DNA of 64,000 nucleotides from an uncultured Bacteroidales bacterium (GCA_944325445.1 CALVAG010000007.1:1-64000); one strand, 5' to 3'. Shown: positions 43,833 through 51,779, counted from the stretch's first letter. Numbers and translations: made by a program. The notes: a model not told the origin generated them from the letters alone.

Positions 43833-44106
43833 GCATGAAATTAGGCGGCTGGAGAACCTGTCAGCCAAAATGGGTGTTACTATTGGTGAGTTGAGACAGC
43901 GTTGCCGCAGGGCCGATATAGCCGAACGCAGGCAAGTGATAGCGTGGTATTTGCACGAACAGGGATACAGTTATACCAGAATAGGGATAATGCTCGGAAG
44001 GCATCACTCGACGATGATACTTGCATATAACAGGGTCAATGACCTTCTTGACATACGCGACAGAAACATAACCGAATTAGTAAATCTCATCAGTGATGGC
44101 AGCTAA
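43804..44106 (+). CDS. DnaA domain IV-like DNA-binding protein
   Basis: 100 residues. The C-terminal 60 residues read like DnaA domain IV: AWYLHEQGYSYTRIGIMLGR followed by HHSTMI and an AYNRV, the HTH that binds DnaA boxes in the initiator. No AAA+ domain is present, so it cannot load helicase alone. It may bind host or phage origins to recruit or block initiation. Start ATG at 43804 is chosen because an earlier frame overlaps the zinc-ribbon gene more deeply. Confidence 0.7.
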   Translation: MEAKMERLYKHEIRRLENLSAKMGVTIGELRQRCRRADIAERRQVIAWYLHEQGYSYTRIGIMLGRHHSTMILAYNRVNDLLDIRDRNITELVNLISDGS

Positions 44107-44350
44107 AAAAGACAAAGGCCGTGTACGGGGTAACAGCTATATGCACCGCATGGAAAGGGTTCTAAAGATATACAACCAGTACGCAAATTCCGGGTTGAGC
44201 ACAAGGGAAATACTCCGACGGTATATTTACCCGGAGGTGCCAATAAGTGAAGGGACATTGTACAATTACTTCCGCAATGAATGGAAAGTCGAGCAAGCAA
44301 AAAAAGCGAATGGGGAAAATCTTCCAAGTCTATTCGATGAGCTGGAGTAA
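44096..44350 (+). CDS. Small HTH protein, last gene of the early operon
   Basis: 84 residues, basic, with a likely helix-turn-helix (STREILRRYIYPEVPISEGT then LYNYFRNEW, about residues 34-62). Looks like a DNA-binding regulator, possibly the analogue of Mu Mor/C that turns on late genes, though it is not homologous by eye. Ends 15 nt before a strong terminator, closing the early transcript. Confidence 0.5.
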   Translation: MAAKKDKGRVRGNSYMHRMERVLKIYNQYANSGLSTREILRRYIYPEVPISEGTLYNYFRNEWKVEQAKKANGENLPSLFDELE

Positions 44351-44365
44351 TTTGAAGGATAGCAA

Positions 44366-44404
44366 AACAGAGAGGCGGCCGCTATGAACGACCGCCTCTC
44401 TGTT
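44366..44404. terminator. Bidirectional terminator between early operon and head block
   Basis: AACAGAGAGGCGG (44366-44378) pairs perfectly with CCGCCTCTCTGTT (44392-44404) around a 13-nt loop. It sits between convergent gene blocks and will stop both the early plus-strand and the leftward minus-strand transcript. T-runs are short, but the 13-bp stem is very strong. Confidence 0.85.
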
Positions 44405-44419
44405 ATTTATGGTTGGTTT

Positions 44420-44854
44420 CTATTCTTCGGTGGTAAAGGCATATTCCTGTTCATAGACCTTTATTCTTCCCGGGAGTGTGACGGTACGTGAGCGCACTCT
44501 GTTCAGAGGTCGGCCGGACACGGCTGACGGCTGCCCCTGTATTGCGAGATGAATCTCATGTACTTTTGCCATTCTTCCGGTTGCATAGGAATCCTGACCG
44601 GCTCCACGGTGGGTGTCATCGTAGCAGTCGAAGGCGGTACGTACTATTACCGTTCCGCTGCCCCTTTGAGGCCCGCGCCCGCTGAAACTCTTCCACTCTG
44701 TATCGCCGAAGGCAATCAGTACTGCGGGAAAAGTGATTGGGTATGTATCCTCGCCGTTCAGCATTGCCTCAAGTTGGCCGGAATCTTCGTCTATGACGCT
44801 TATTCCCTTGATTCCGGAAACTATTGTTCTTAGTTGGATGTAGTGTTGTTCCAT
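44420..44854 (-). CDS. Tail terminator/Gp37-like minor tail protein
   Basis: 144 residues. LRTIVSGIKGISVIDEDSGQ start and GTVIVRTAFDCYDDTHRGAG in the middle resemble the DUF1834/Gp37 class of Mu-like tail proteins, which cap the tail tube. The gene is last in the leftward block and starts 4 nt after the GpG-like gene. The assignment is by order and length and is weaker than for its neighbours. Confidence 0.5.
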   Translation of the reverse strand: MEQHYIQLRTIVSGIKGISVIDEDSGQLEAMLNGEDTYPITFPAVLIAFGDTEWKSFSGRGPQRGSGTVIVRTAFDCYDDTHRGAGQDSYATGRMAKVHEIHLAIQGQPSAVSGRPLNRVRSRTVTLPGRIKVYEQEYAFTTEE

Positions 44855-44858
44855 GGCA

Positions 44859-45434
44859 TTATGTTTTTAGAAGTGTATTTAAATCTTTTTCAATCATCTT
44901 TTCAAGAGAGGCATCAAGTGTCTTGCTCGGGCCGAGAAATCTGCGTTGGGGAATCTTGATATTAAGCCTTTGTTTTTTTGTAAGAGCCAGTCCCTTCCAC
45001 ATCCGGGCCTCGGCAGATGCACGGTTGTTTTTCTTTCCTCCACCGGCTTCATAATATCGTGCCCAGGCGTATTTTCTCATTTTAGGCGTAACACGCGGGC
45101 TGATCGTGCCCCCTTCATTATGTATTGCCGCGTAGGCTACATCATTGTATATGGTTACCCTACCGTTACCTGGAGTATAATTCGTACCGCTGTACAGAAC
45201 CCTGCGGGATGAGAGGAGCGGTCCTCTCTTGGCATCCGCCCCTTTGCCCGTAAGTTGGCGCCTTGTTACCTGCCATTTGGTAATGGCGCCGTCACGGAAT
45301 CCGCCCAGGCGGAAGTTCTCACGAACGAAGGACCTGGCCGCGGCACCGGCCTTAATGGGCAGGTTACGGGAAATGTACCTTGCCAATTCCGTATTATGGT
45401 CAGCCAAAAGCCGCCTGAAGTTGGTGATATCCAT
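44859..45434 (-). CDS. GpG-like virion morphogenesis protein
   Basis: 191 residues. Basic N-terminus; LTGKGADAKRGPLLSSRRVL and VAYAAIHNEGGTI (H-N-E-G motif with Gly-Gly) and the end IPQRRFLGPSKT match the Mu GpG (virion morphogenesis) family, a head-tail connector/tail protein. It follows the GpF-like gene, as in Mu. Upstream, on the opposite strand, lies a small RNA gene. Confidence 0.75.
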   Translation of the reverse strand: MDITNFRRLLADHNTELARYISRNLPIKAGAAARSFVRENFRLGGFRDGAITKWQVTRRQLTGKGADAKRGPLLSSRRVLYSGTNYTPGNGRVTIYNDVAYAAIHNEGGTISPRVTPKMRKYAWARYYEAGGGKKNNRASAEARMWKGLALTKKQRLNIKIPQRRFLGPSKTLDASLEKMIEKDLNTLLKT

Positions 45435-45475
45435 AATTTTTAATGAGAATTTATATAATATTTAAAAATTTTATT

Positions 45476-45483
45476 TACCTTTG
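45476..45483 (+). promoter_or_regulatory. Promoter for the small RNA
   Basis: TACCTTTG fits the TAnnTTTG -7 box on the plus strand, against the surrounding minus-strand genes, and lies about 7 nt before the first hairpin of the RNA. The 40 bp upstream are nearly pure A/T and hold no clear TTTG. Confidence 0.6.
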
Positions 45484-45487
45484 TTGT

Positions 45488-45584
45488 GCGACCGCGAGGT
45501 CAAGCAGTTCGCAAGAACTGGGCGGGCTCCCTCTCTGAGGATACTGCCGGAACTCAGCCAGTGAAAACTGGCTGTTTATTTTTT
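45488..45584 (+). ncRNA. Candidate small structured RNA with GNRA tetraloop hairpins
   Basis: The plus strand reads: hairpin 1 GACC-GCGA-GGTC (45490-45501), hairpin 2 CAGTTC-GCAA-GAACTG (45505-45520), a middle part with CCTC-TCT-GAGG (45530-45540) closed loosely by GGC/GCC (45521-45523, 45546-45548), and hairpin 4 CAGCCAGT-GAAA-ACTGGCTG (45555-45574) then TTTATTTTTT. Three hairpins carry perfect GNRA tetraloops, and the last is a strong Rho-independent terminator. Only the plus orientation gives GNRA loops and a U-run. It does not code for a supported peptide. The 3' end overlaps the last codons of the GpF-like gene on the other strand. I do not recognise it as a known family. Confidence 0.7.
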
Positions 45585-46898
45585 ATCTACCACATGCATT
45601 TGGGCAGGTGTATCCGAATAATAGTATATTATTTTCTGCCCTTTTAATAATTTAATACCATTAATAACATTTGCTATAATGGCCTTTCTACTTTCGATCT
45701 CAAATACTACTATCTTTCCACCTTTTTTCTTGAATGTATCACCCGCATACTTTTCAATCTGCCCCGAACTGCCTGTTTTCTTTAGATCTGCAAGAATACC
45801 GTCAACGGTGATGTCACAGTCACCGAGCGGTCCGCCGTCCTTCAGCAGTTTTACCTTATACCCGGCTTTGGCAAGGTTGATACACATGGCGTGTTCCTTG
45901 TTGAATTTCTCTACTTCGTTTTTGCTTTTTTTAGACTTGCCAATCCTCTCTGAATGGGTTACAAGATAACCTCCCGTACTCTCATCGAACATATCCCTTC
46001 TCCATTCTTTGCCAAACTCCTCATACTCTCTCCTGGCTTTCTGAATCTGCTTATCCGTTATCGTCACCTTGCGCAGATATGAGCAATTTGCACAATCTTT
46101 AGTCCTGTTTGCAGGTGTATTGCTTTCCTCCCCTGCATAAAACGGGCAGGAATGGCAATCCTTTGGCAGATAAGGATGTGAATCTCCAAAGAGTTTCCCG
46201 TCCTTGGCGGGGTTATTGTCAAGCCCGGGCGCCGGCCGGTCCTTTGCGCCTCCTTCAGGCACTTCCGTTGCAGGCTCGTCCGTAGATTCCAGAGAGCACT
46301 GGCAGCCCCATCTGTCACCCGGCCTGTGCTCGTTCCAAAAAGGATGGCGAACAGGCAAGACGGTATTCCAGAATGCCATGTGGTCCGCTCCTGGCTTAGC
46401 CGCGGTAGAGGGCACCCAACGGAGGTTTGGCAGCACGTCCATCTCATCTTCGAACTGCATCCACTCTTTGGCCTGGTTGGCCCTTTTAAGGGCAGTGTCA
46501 TATTCCGTGCGTAACCATACCTTGTTGTGGTGGTTGGCTATGGGCTCTGCCATCTGCCTCCACTGTTCGAAGGTGCGCAACTTACCCTCATCATCCACGA
46601 GCAGTTCTGCCATCCTGCGACACTGGTCATGGACCTTGAATGCGGCAAAGACATTATTGTTGGAACGTATCATGTCTGCAAGTTGCGGATAACTGCGCTC
46701 CAAATCATCAGAAACGGCAGAATTCAGCGTCTTCGCTATTGAACTGAACAATTCTTCCGGAACAAGGTCAGAAGCCGTAGAGTGCCGTTTATAAAGCGAT
46801 TGCAAGGCATCTTCTATAGGCCTGGAGAGGTCGAACGGCAACTCGGCTCTGTTGTCAGTCACACTGCCGGTTATACCGTATAGCGAGTCAATCACCAT
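45576..46898 (-). CDS. GpF-like head morphogenesis protein fused to a nuclease-like domain
   Basis: 440 residues. Residues about 90-215 have the Mu GpF/SPP1 Gp7 head morphogenesis pattern (NKVWLRTEYDTALKRANQAK, then NLRWVPSTAAKPGADHMAFW, then GDRWGCQCSL). A Cys-rich patch follows (CHSCPFY and CANCSYL, a likely zinc site). From about residue 309 the chain gains an extra domain: EVEKFNKEHAMCINLAKAGY, then DCDITVDGILADLKK (D-x9-D-x-K, near residues 361-373), resembling nuclease toxin domains such as those of CdiA C-termini or the PBECR group. Known polyvalent phage proteins fuse such nucleases to GpF so that they may enter with the phage DNA; the activity here is inferred. Confidence 0.72.
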   Translation of the reverse strand: MVIDSLYGITGSVTDNRAELPFDLSRPIEDALQSLYKRHSTASDLVPEELFSSIAKTLNSAVSDDLERSYPQLADMIRSNNNVFAAFKVHDQCRRMAELLVDDEGKLRTFEQWRQMAEPIANHHNKVWLRTEYDTALKRANQAKEWMQFEDEMDVLPNLRWVPSTAAKPGADHMAFWNTVLPVRHPFWNEHRPGDRWGCQCSLESTDEPATEVPEGGAKDRPAPGLDNNPAKDGKLFGDSHPYLPKDCHSCPFYAGEESNTPANRTKDCANCSYLRKVTITDKQIQKARREYEEFGKEWRRDMFDESTGGYLVTHSERIGKSKKSKNEVEKFNKEHAMCINLAKAGYKVKLLKDGGPLGDCDITVDGILADLKKTGSSGQIEKYAGDTFKKKGGKIVVFEIESRKAIIANVINGIKLLKGQKIIYYYSDTPAQMHVVDKK

Positions 46899-48199
46899 TT
46901 TAGCGCCCCGTACTCCGGGGCTGTCACGAAAAAACCTTCAGCTCTGTTTGCGGCGATCTTGCGCTCAGGCTGCAGCAATGTCTCTTCTACTGTCCGGGCT
47001 TTTTGTTTGGCCTCCTTTTTAAGCCTGCTGTAATCTGCAGGCTTCTCAATGCCGAGTTCCTGGTATATGTAATCATCGTCTATGGGCAAGCCCAACTGGT
47101 TACGTGCGAGACTGAACAGTTCAGCCTTCTCCTGTTTGGTCATGCTGTCGCCCTTGACGAAGACAAACTCCCCGCCCTCGGTATCTATACCCATAGATGA
47201 GAATATATCGGTCATCAGGTAGTTAAGCGCATTAAGTACGAATGTCCGGTCGGATTCCGCCAGGCCCTCCTCTTCCTCCTGGTGTACCGTTCCGAGTGCT
47301 TGTGTACCTGTTTCGGATGCCTCTGTCGTAAGGGTGTTACCGAGTATGGCCTTAGACATCTCCTTGTTGCAGACATCCACCAGTTTCTGGTAAACATCTG
47401 CCGAACCTGTTTTATTTCCCGCCTCGATGAAATTCAGTTTTGTCCCGTCGGGGTGGATGAATACCGAGCCGGAGCCCTGGGCCATTGCATCAAGCAGGGT
47501 GCGTCTTCTGGCATCTTCATCGGCTGCGTCATAGGCATAATCCCGGATAGGCATACCGAACAATTCGCTGAACTGGCACCAGTCGCCCACCGTGCCGTTC
47601 TTGCGTATTGTCCATGGCAGACAGGAGGCGAGCAGGCCCAGCGGCATATCGCCTGTTATCATAATCAACCCCGGATACTCATCGAATGGTACACCCGTAA
47701 TGTCTGACTGATATCTTTTGATGAGGCGCAGTTGTGGATCGACGTGCTTGCGGGGCACGCAGAAATATTCAACATAACCATCCTTTCCTGTCGTGAATTG
47801 CGCAAGCGTAAAGCCGTAGAACTGTGCGTCAAGCACGTCTGAGAGGAAACTGCGGAACCACGGGCTGCGAATCTGTACATTCACAGTCTCGTCCGGAACG
47901 CCGTTGCGCCAGAACTCAATCGGTCGTTTGAGCAGGGCGCTGCGCCTCTTGTTAATGACACCTATCATATGCGCATCGAGCATTGCGTCTGCATACATGT
48001 CGTAGAGTCTCGAGCGCCTGGTGTAGTCCATATTTTCGGCTGCCCGTATTGCAGTTTTGTATATACTCAGATCAAGGTTGAACCTTTGCGGCTGAGCCAA
48101 TATGAGTGTGCTCGATGCAGCGGTTATCTGTCCGCCTGCAGTAATTTTCCTTGACTCCTGAAGAGTCTCCTTTTTCCGTCTGAAGTTAAAGAGTTTCAT
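46892..48199 (-). CDS. Portal protein (Gp29/DUF935 type)
   Basis: 435 residues from ATG 48199 (MKLFNFRRKKETLQES). Pattern of DUF935: LYDMYADAMLDAHMIGVINK, then IEFWRNG, then GDWCQFSELFGMPIRD (the W-x-x-F-x-E-x-F-G-x-P signature of Gp29) and MSKAILGNTLTTE. It forms the dodecamer portal for DNA entry. A longer upstream frame starting at 48328 is antisense-overlapped and lies within the DUF1320 gene, so it is rejected. Overlaps the GpF-like start by 7 nt. Confidence 0.9.
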   Translation of the reverse strand: MKLFNFRRKKETLQESRKITAGGQITAASSTLILAQPQRFNLDLSIYKTAIRAAENMDYTRRSRLYDMYADAMLDAHMIGVINKRRSALLKRPIEFWRNGVPDETVNVQIRSPWFRSFLSDVLDAQFYGFTLAQFTTGKDGYVEYFCVPRKHVDPQLRLIKRYQSDITGVPFDEYPGLIMITGDMPLGLLASCLPWTIRKNGTVGDWCQFSELFGMPIRDYAYDAADEDARRRTLLDAMAQGSGSVFIHPDGTKLNFIEAGNKTGSADVYQKLVDVCNKEMSKAILGNTLTTEASETGTQALGTVHQEEEEGLAESDRTFVLNALNYLMTDIFSSMGIDTEGGEFVFVKGDSMTKQEKAELFSLARNQLGLPIDDDYIYQELGIEKPADYSRLKKEAKQKARTVEETLLQPERKIAANRAEGFFVTAPEYGALKW

Positions 48200-48201
48200 G
48201 G

Positions 48202-48627
48202 CTAAAGATGTTGTGTTCGTTTTGGGTTCGAATCCATAAGTATTGTTGCGTTCTTTGCTTGCTGCTCCTCCGGCAATGTAGGGGCATCCGCTATAGAAAG
48301 CTTGCTTTCGCTGACTTGCCTGAGCCATTCTACCGCTCTGTCGTATCTGTCCTGCCTCATTTGCGAGAGTTTCTGCGGATTATGTGCGCAGAATATATGG
48401 TATATTGCTATATCGATAGCCATCATCAATATTAACGGGTTACGTTCATCTCCACGCGCGGAGAAGATAGCATTGCAGTCATATCTCGCAGAGAGATAAC
48501 TGCGCATTTGCGCTATTGCCCTGTCTTCGCATATTTCCACAATGGCCTCATCGCCCCTGGTCACGGCGTCGAGAATTTCCGAGTGTATGGAGGCATCATA
48601 ATCTGATTGGTTGATAAATTCACTCAT
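48202..48627 (-). CDS. DUF1320 (Gp36-like) protein
   Basis: 141 residues. FINQSDYDASIHSEILDAVT at the start, AIAQMRSYLSARYDC, and MMAIDIAIYHIFCAHNP match Mu Gp36 (DUF1320), a head-tail joining protein. Between terminase (4-nt overlap) and portal (2-nt gap). It is placed here between terminase and portal rather than after the capsid as in Mu. Confidence 0.8.
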   Translation of the reverse strand: MSEFINQSDYDASIHSEILDAVTRGDEAIVEICEDRAIAQMRSYLSARYDCNAIFSARGDERNPLILMMAIDIAIYHIFCAHNPQKLSQMRQDRYDRAVEWLRQVSESKLSIADAPTLPEEQQAKNATILMDSNPKRTQHL

Positions 48628-50150
48628 AATCTTTTATTGTTTTTTGCGGCCGGCAGTGTTATTGTCGGCTGCAGTGTAAGTCTTTTGTTTTTAATACAGC
48701 GATATCCGCCTTCCACGCAGTCCGGTCCGTCTGCAGGAAATTTCATTCTCAAGGTAAAGAGAGTGAACTGGTCTACCAGACGCTTCATGTGCGGATTGTC
48801 CCTTTCGGCCTCATTGAAGATCAGGCGGCCCTCTCTGCAGAGAGGCTCAAGGTTGGCCTCTATACGTGTCGCCTTGTCTGTCTTGCGCTCTTCATCGGGC
48901 CTGATGCTGAGCGACACTCCCTGTTTCTTGCGGGCCTTGACAACAAGGGGCTTGAACACCTGTTGGAAGAACGGGTCTTGCAGTTTGTTGTTTTCAATGT
49001 AGTGGTAGACGGTTGTCTTCCCGGCCACATACAGTTCATGCTCAATATACCACTGAATGAAATCTGAATTGAGGCCATGGTCCAGGTGGGCCTTGATGAC
49101 GTAGAGCTTGTCGTTATACATCCCCATAAGTACGCATGATTTGGTAGATGCGCCCTTGCCCCTGTTCTCACCCGGCGCCGGGTCGCCATAGTTGACCAGA
49201 AACTTGAATTTATTAAGGGACGGTATTTTGCCCCATGTGATATTTTTGAAGACTTCTCCTTCCGATACGGGGTTGTTATAATATTCTTTTTGTGCGCTCG
49301 CCGTTGATATCTTTGAGAGCGTCTCATCGATATGCTGCTCCGTATTCTTCTCCGGCCATGTGCTGCGCCCGTCTTTATCCCGTATATTGACGATGTCGTG
49401 GTTGTCTGCATACCTTGCCGCCCGAACAACGCAACAGTCTTTGGCGATGATATTGCCCGCCCAGACAATCAAGGTCGGTTCACTGATAGATCGCGTAGCG
49501 TAAAATGCCTGCTCGTACCACTCCCATTTTTTCTGTATTATATCCGGGTTGCGGCACTCCTCATCTGTGTCGAAGTCATCTACCAGCAGCACGTCCGGAC
49601 GCACAGCCTCATTTCTGCTGCCTCGAGGGGCATTGCCGGCACCGACGGCACGGAAAGCGACACCGTCTCTTGTAATGAACTCCAGATCCGTCCAATTTCC
49701 CAAACTTGTCTGCTCGCCATAAAATGCTATAAGGCGCTGATTGCCCTCCAGATTGGCCTTGTACGGTGCAAGCAGCCTGCGCGCGGCATCTTGCGTGGAA
49801 CTGGCAAGCATGACATTCCTTTTCCGGCTGGTAAGTGTGAGGTAGAGGACAACGAACATCACAATAGTAGACTTGGCCAGCTCGCGACTCCAACTGAGAA
49901 CTTCATACCATTCGGGATTGCTTATCATCCTTGTAATAGCCCTCTTGTGGAAGGGGGCGAACGGGTATTTGGCATAGTTGGGGAAGAAGTATGTAATCCA
50001 TTCGAGAGGTCTGCCTTCGAGGTATCTCTTTTTTCTCTCGATATCGGACCTGCTCAATCCTGTCTCAGCCGGAGTCTCCCGGCGGATATTCTCAACATAG
50101 GCGGCCCATTCCTGCAGCGCCTGCCTGGCTGTATGCTTGTTTTCTGCCAT
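48624..50150 (-). CDS. Terminase large subunit (Gp28-like)
   Basis: 508 residues from ATG 50150 (MAENKHTARQ). WSRELAKST near residue 86-94 is the deviant Walker A, VLLVDDFDTDEE near 185-196 Walker B, and the C-terminal nuclease half begins with NYGDPAPG. It drives ATP-dependent DNA packaging and cuts DNA. An earlier in-frame start at 50189 is unlikely because it would extend past the small-subunit stop. Confidence 0.9.
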   Translation of the reverse strand: MAENKHTARQALQEWAAYVENIRRETPAETGLSRSDIERKKRYLEGRPLEWITYFFPNYAKYPFAPFHKRAITRMISNPEWYEVLSWSRELAKSTIVMFVVLYLTLTSRKRNVMLASSTQDAARRLLAPYKANLEGNQRLIAFYGEQTSLGNWTDLEFITRDGVAFRAVGAGNAPRGSRNEAVRPDVLLVDDFDTDEECRNPDIIQKKWEWYEQAFYATRSISEPTLIVWAGNIIAKDCCVVRAARYADNHDIVNIRDKDGRSTWPEKNTEQHIDETLSKISTASAQKEYYNNPVSEGEVFKNITWGKIPSLNKFKFLVNYGDPAPGENRGKGASTKSCVLMGMYNDKLYVIKAHLDHGLNSDFIQWYIEHELYVAGKTTVYHYIENNKLQDPFFQQVFKPLVVKARKKQGVSLSIRPDEERKTDKATRIEANLEPLCREGRLIFNEAERDNPHMKRLVDQFTLFTLRMKFPADGPDCVEGGYRCIKNKRLTLQPTITLPAAKNNKRL

Positions 50151-50158
50151 GACTCCTC

Positions 50159-50602
50159 CTACATCTGTTCCCTGATGAACGCGTCCCACAGGGTAGTAAC
50201 CTCCTTGGCCTTATCAAGGTCCATCCTCCTGATAAATTCAATGAACTTGATTCCGACAGCCACATAGTCGGCTATGCCTATGTCTCCTTCAAGCTTCTTG
50301 ATTGCCGCGGATATCTTGCCTATTGTGTCGGCCTCGGCCGTCGAGGCAAACCGTTTGCCTGCCTCACGTAAGGCAATGGCGCCGTTGATCTCTGCTATCT
50401 GTCTGTAGAGGTTTTGAATCTGCTCATCCTTGGTAAGGGTAAGACCGACCTTCATCTCCTCCCACTTGCCCTCTCTCATCCATTTGGAGAGGGATGTGCG
50501 GGATATGCCTACCTTGTCGGCTATCTCCTGCTGGGTCATGTTCTCCCTCAGAAAAAGAACTCTCGCCCACTCTTTTTTCTGTTTATTGGTCAGTTGCGTC
50601 AT
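50159..50602 (-). CDS. Terminase small subunit-like HTH protein
   Basis: 147 residues from ATG 50602 (MTQLTNKQKKEWARVL). A helix-turn-helix MTQQEIADKVGISRTSLSKW (about residues 22-41) is followed by helices and a C-terminal coiled part, like DUF1804/terminase small subunits in Mu-like phages. It recognises DNA for packaging. 8-nt gap to the large subunit. A longer frame to 50698 is rejected since it overlaps the promoter region. Confidence 0.75.
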   Translation of the reverse strand: MTQLTNKQKKEWARVLFLRENMTQQEIADKVGISRTSLSKWMREGKWEEMKVGLTLTKDEQIQNLYRQIAEINGAIALREAGKRFASTAEADTIGKISAAIKKLEGDIGIADYVAVGIKFIEFIRRMDLDKAKEVTTLWDAFIREQM

Positions 50603-50750
50603 CGTATCTCTCTTTTGCTTTCGCAAAAGTGACTCTTGCACGACACTTATACAATTATCCATATATACACTTGACAATGTTATATATTGCTTGTACAATT
50701 AGTTGGTTTTCATTAAGAAAGACCCTATTCTTGCAACATAAAAACGAGAT
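50603..50750. promoter_or_regulatory. Divergent late promoters of the prophage
   Basis: Leftward: minus-strand CACTTTTG (50624-50631; one mismatch to TAnnTTTG) with ATTG 20 nt upstream (50652-50655) would give a 15-nt leader for the terminase gene. Rightward: TATTCTTG (50726-50733, one mismatch) with TTGG 19 nt upstream (50703-50706) would give about a 12-nt leader. Between them TACAATTA occurs twice (50650-50657 and 50694-50701), the second within palindrome TTGTACAA (50691-50698), as candidate activator sites. CTTTTGC/GCAAAAG (50612-50629) is a further dyad. Confidence 0.5.
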
Positions 50751-51779
50751 ATGCAAACAGACAATCTGATAATTGACGGTAAGGAGGCGGATTTGCTCCT
50801 TTATGGTGAGATTGCAAACAACTGTGAGGGCGAGGGTACCGTGCTCGGCAAAACAATAGTATCTGAATTGATGCGGTTGTCAAAAGAGTGTGATACAATA
50901 CGTGTGCACATCAATTCCGGGGGCGGGGAGGTATATGCCGGGATAGCAATTTTCAATGCGCTTAGGCGGTGTGATAAAGAGGTGGTTATATACACTGACG
51001 GCATAAGTGCAAGTATTGCCGGAATAATCGCCATGTGCGGTCGTACGCATTACATGAGCAGGTTCGCGAGGCTTATGATTCATAGCGTAAGTGCGGGTGT
51101 GTATGGGGATAAATCGGATCTTAAAGCGACAATCGCAGAGATAGAGGCGCTGGAGACAACTCTTGCCGATATCATATCCGCGCGGATGGGTATTACCGCA
51201 GATGAGGCTAAACGAAGATTCTTCGACGGTAATGATCACTGGTTCACGGCCGAGGAGGCCGTTGCCGCCGGCCTGGCGGATGGTATATATGATCTTCCAC
51301 CTGTTGCGGCGGAAAGTGACACAGCCAAGGAGATATATGATAAAGTATATGTTAATAGGGCGTTGTTACGCTCACAAATTCTTAATAAAATGGATCTGAA
51401 TAAAATCATGAAGAAGCGACGGTTTGAGAATGTCAAGACTGAGGATGACATCCTGCGAGTCATCGATGAGTTGAATACCCAGATCGAAACACTCGAAAGA
51501 GAGAATGCTTCTCTAAGGTCACGTATTACCGATCTCGAGGAGGCCGAGATTGAGAAAATTCTAGATGCGGCAGTAGCTGCGGGTAAGATAGAGGAAGGGG
51601 AAAAAGAGAGTTACCGTAGCCTGCTCAACTCTAACCGCGCGGCGACAGAGAGGGTGATATCATCCCTCAAGCCAAAGCGCAGGGTTCGTAACGACATCTC
51701 TGTCCGGGGAAACGCAGGTACTACCTGGAACAAGAGAATGGACGAAATTCGCTCTAACCTCAAAAAAAGGAAACCATGA
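50751..51779 (+). CDS. ClpP-type prohead protease with C-terminal scaffold
   Basis: 342 residues. Residues 1-180 are a ClpP/S14-like serine protease: INSGGGEVYAG, then DGISASIAG with likely nucleophile Ser88 and LMIHSVS with His111. After a linker the C-terminal half (residues about 215-340) is an acidic coiled coil ending in a basic tail, as expected of a scaffold. An internal Met (MDLNKIMKK, about residue 213) could give a separate scaffold product, as Gp-Z nests in Gp-I of Mu. The next small gene overlaps its stop by 4 nt. Confidence 0.85.
   Translation: MQTDNLIIDGKEADLLLYGEIANNCEGEGTVLGKTIVSELMRLSKECDTIRVHINSGGGEVYAGIAIFNALRRCDKEVVIYTDGISASIAGIIAMCGRTHYMSRFARLMIHSVSAGVYGDKSDLKATIAEIEALETTLADIISARMGITADEAKRRFFDGNDHWFTAEEAVAAGLADGIYDLPPVAAESDTAKEIYDKVYVNRALLRSQILNKMDLNKIMKKRRFENVKTEDDILRVIDELNTQIETLERENASLRSRITDLEEAEIEKILDAAVAAGKIEEGEKESYRSLLNSNRAATERVISSLKPKRRVRNDISVRGNAGTTWNKRMDEIRSNLKKRKP

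Noticed and set aside
45435..45575. Terminator alone, belonging to the leftward genes
   Set aside because: The T-run and GNRA loops lie on the plus strand and the -7 box precedes the hairpins, so a plus-strand RNA fits better than a terminator for the minus-strand transcript.
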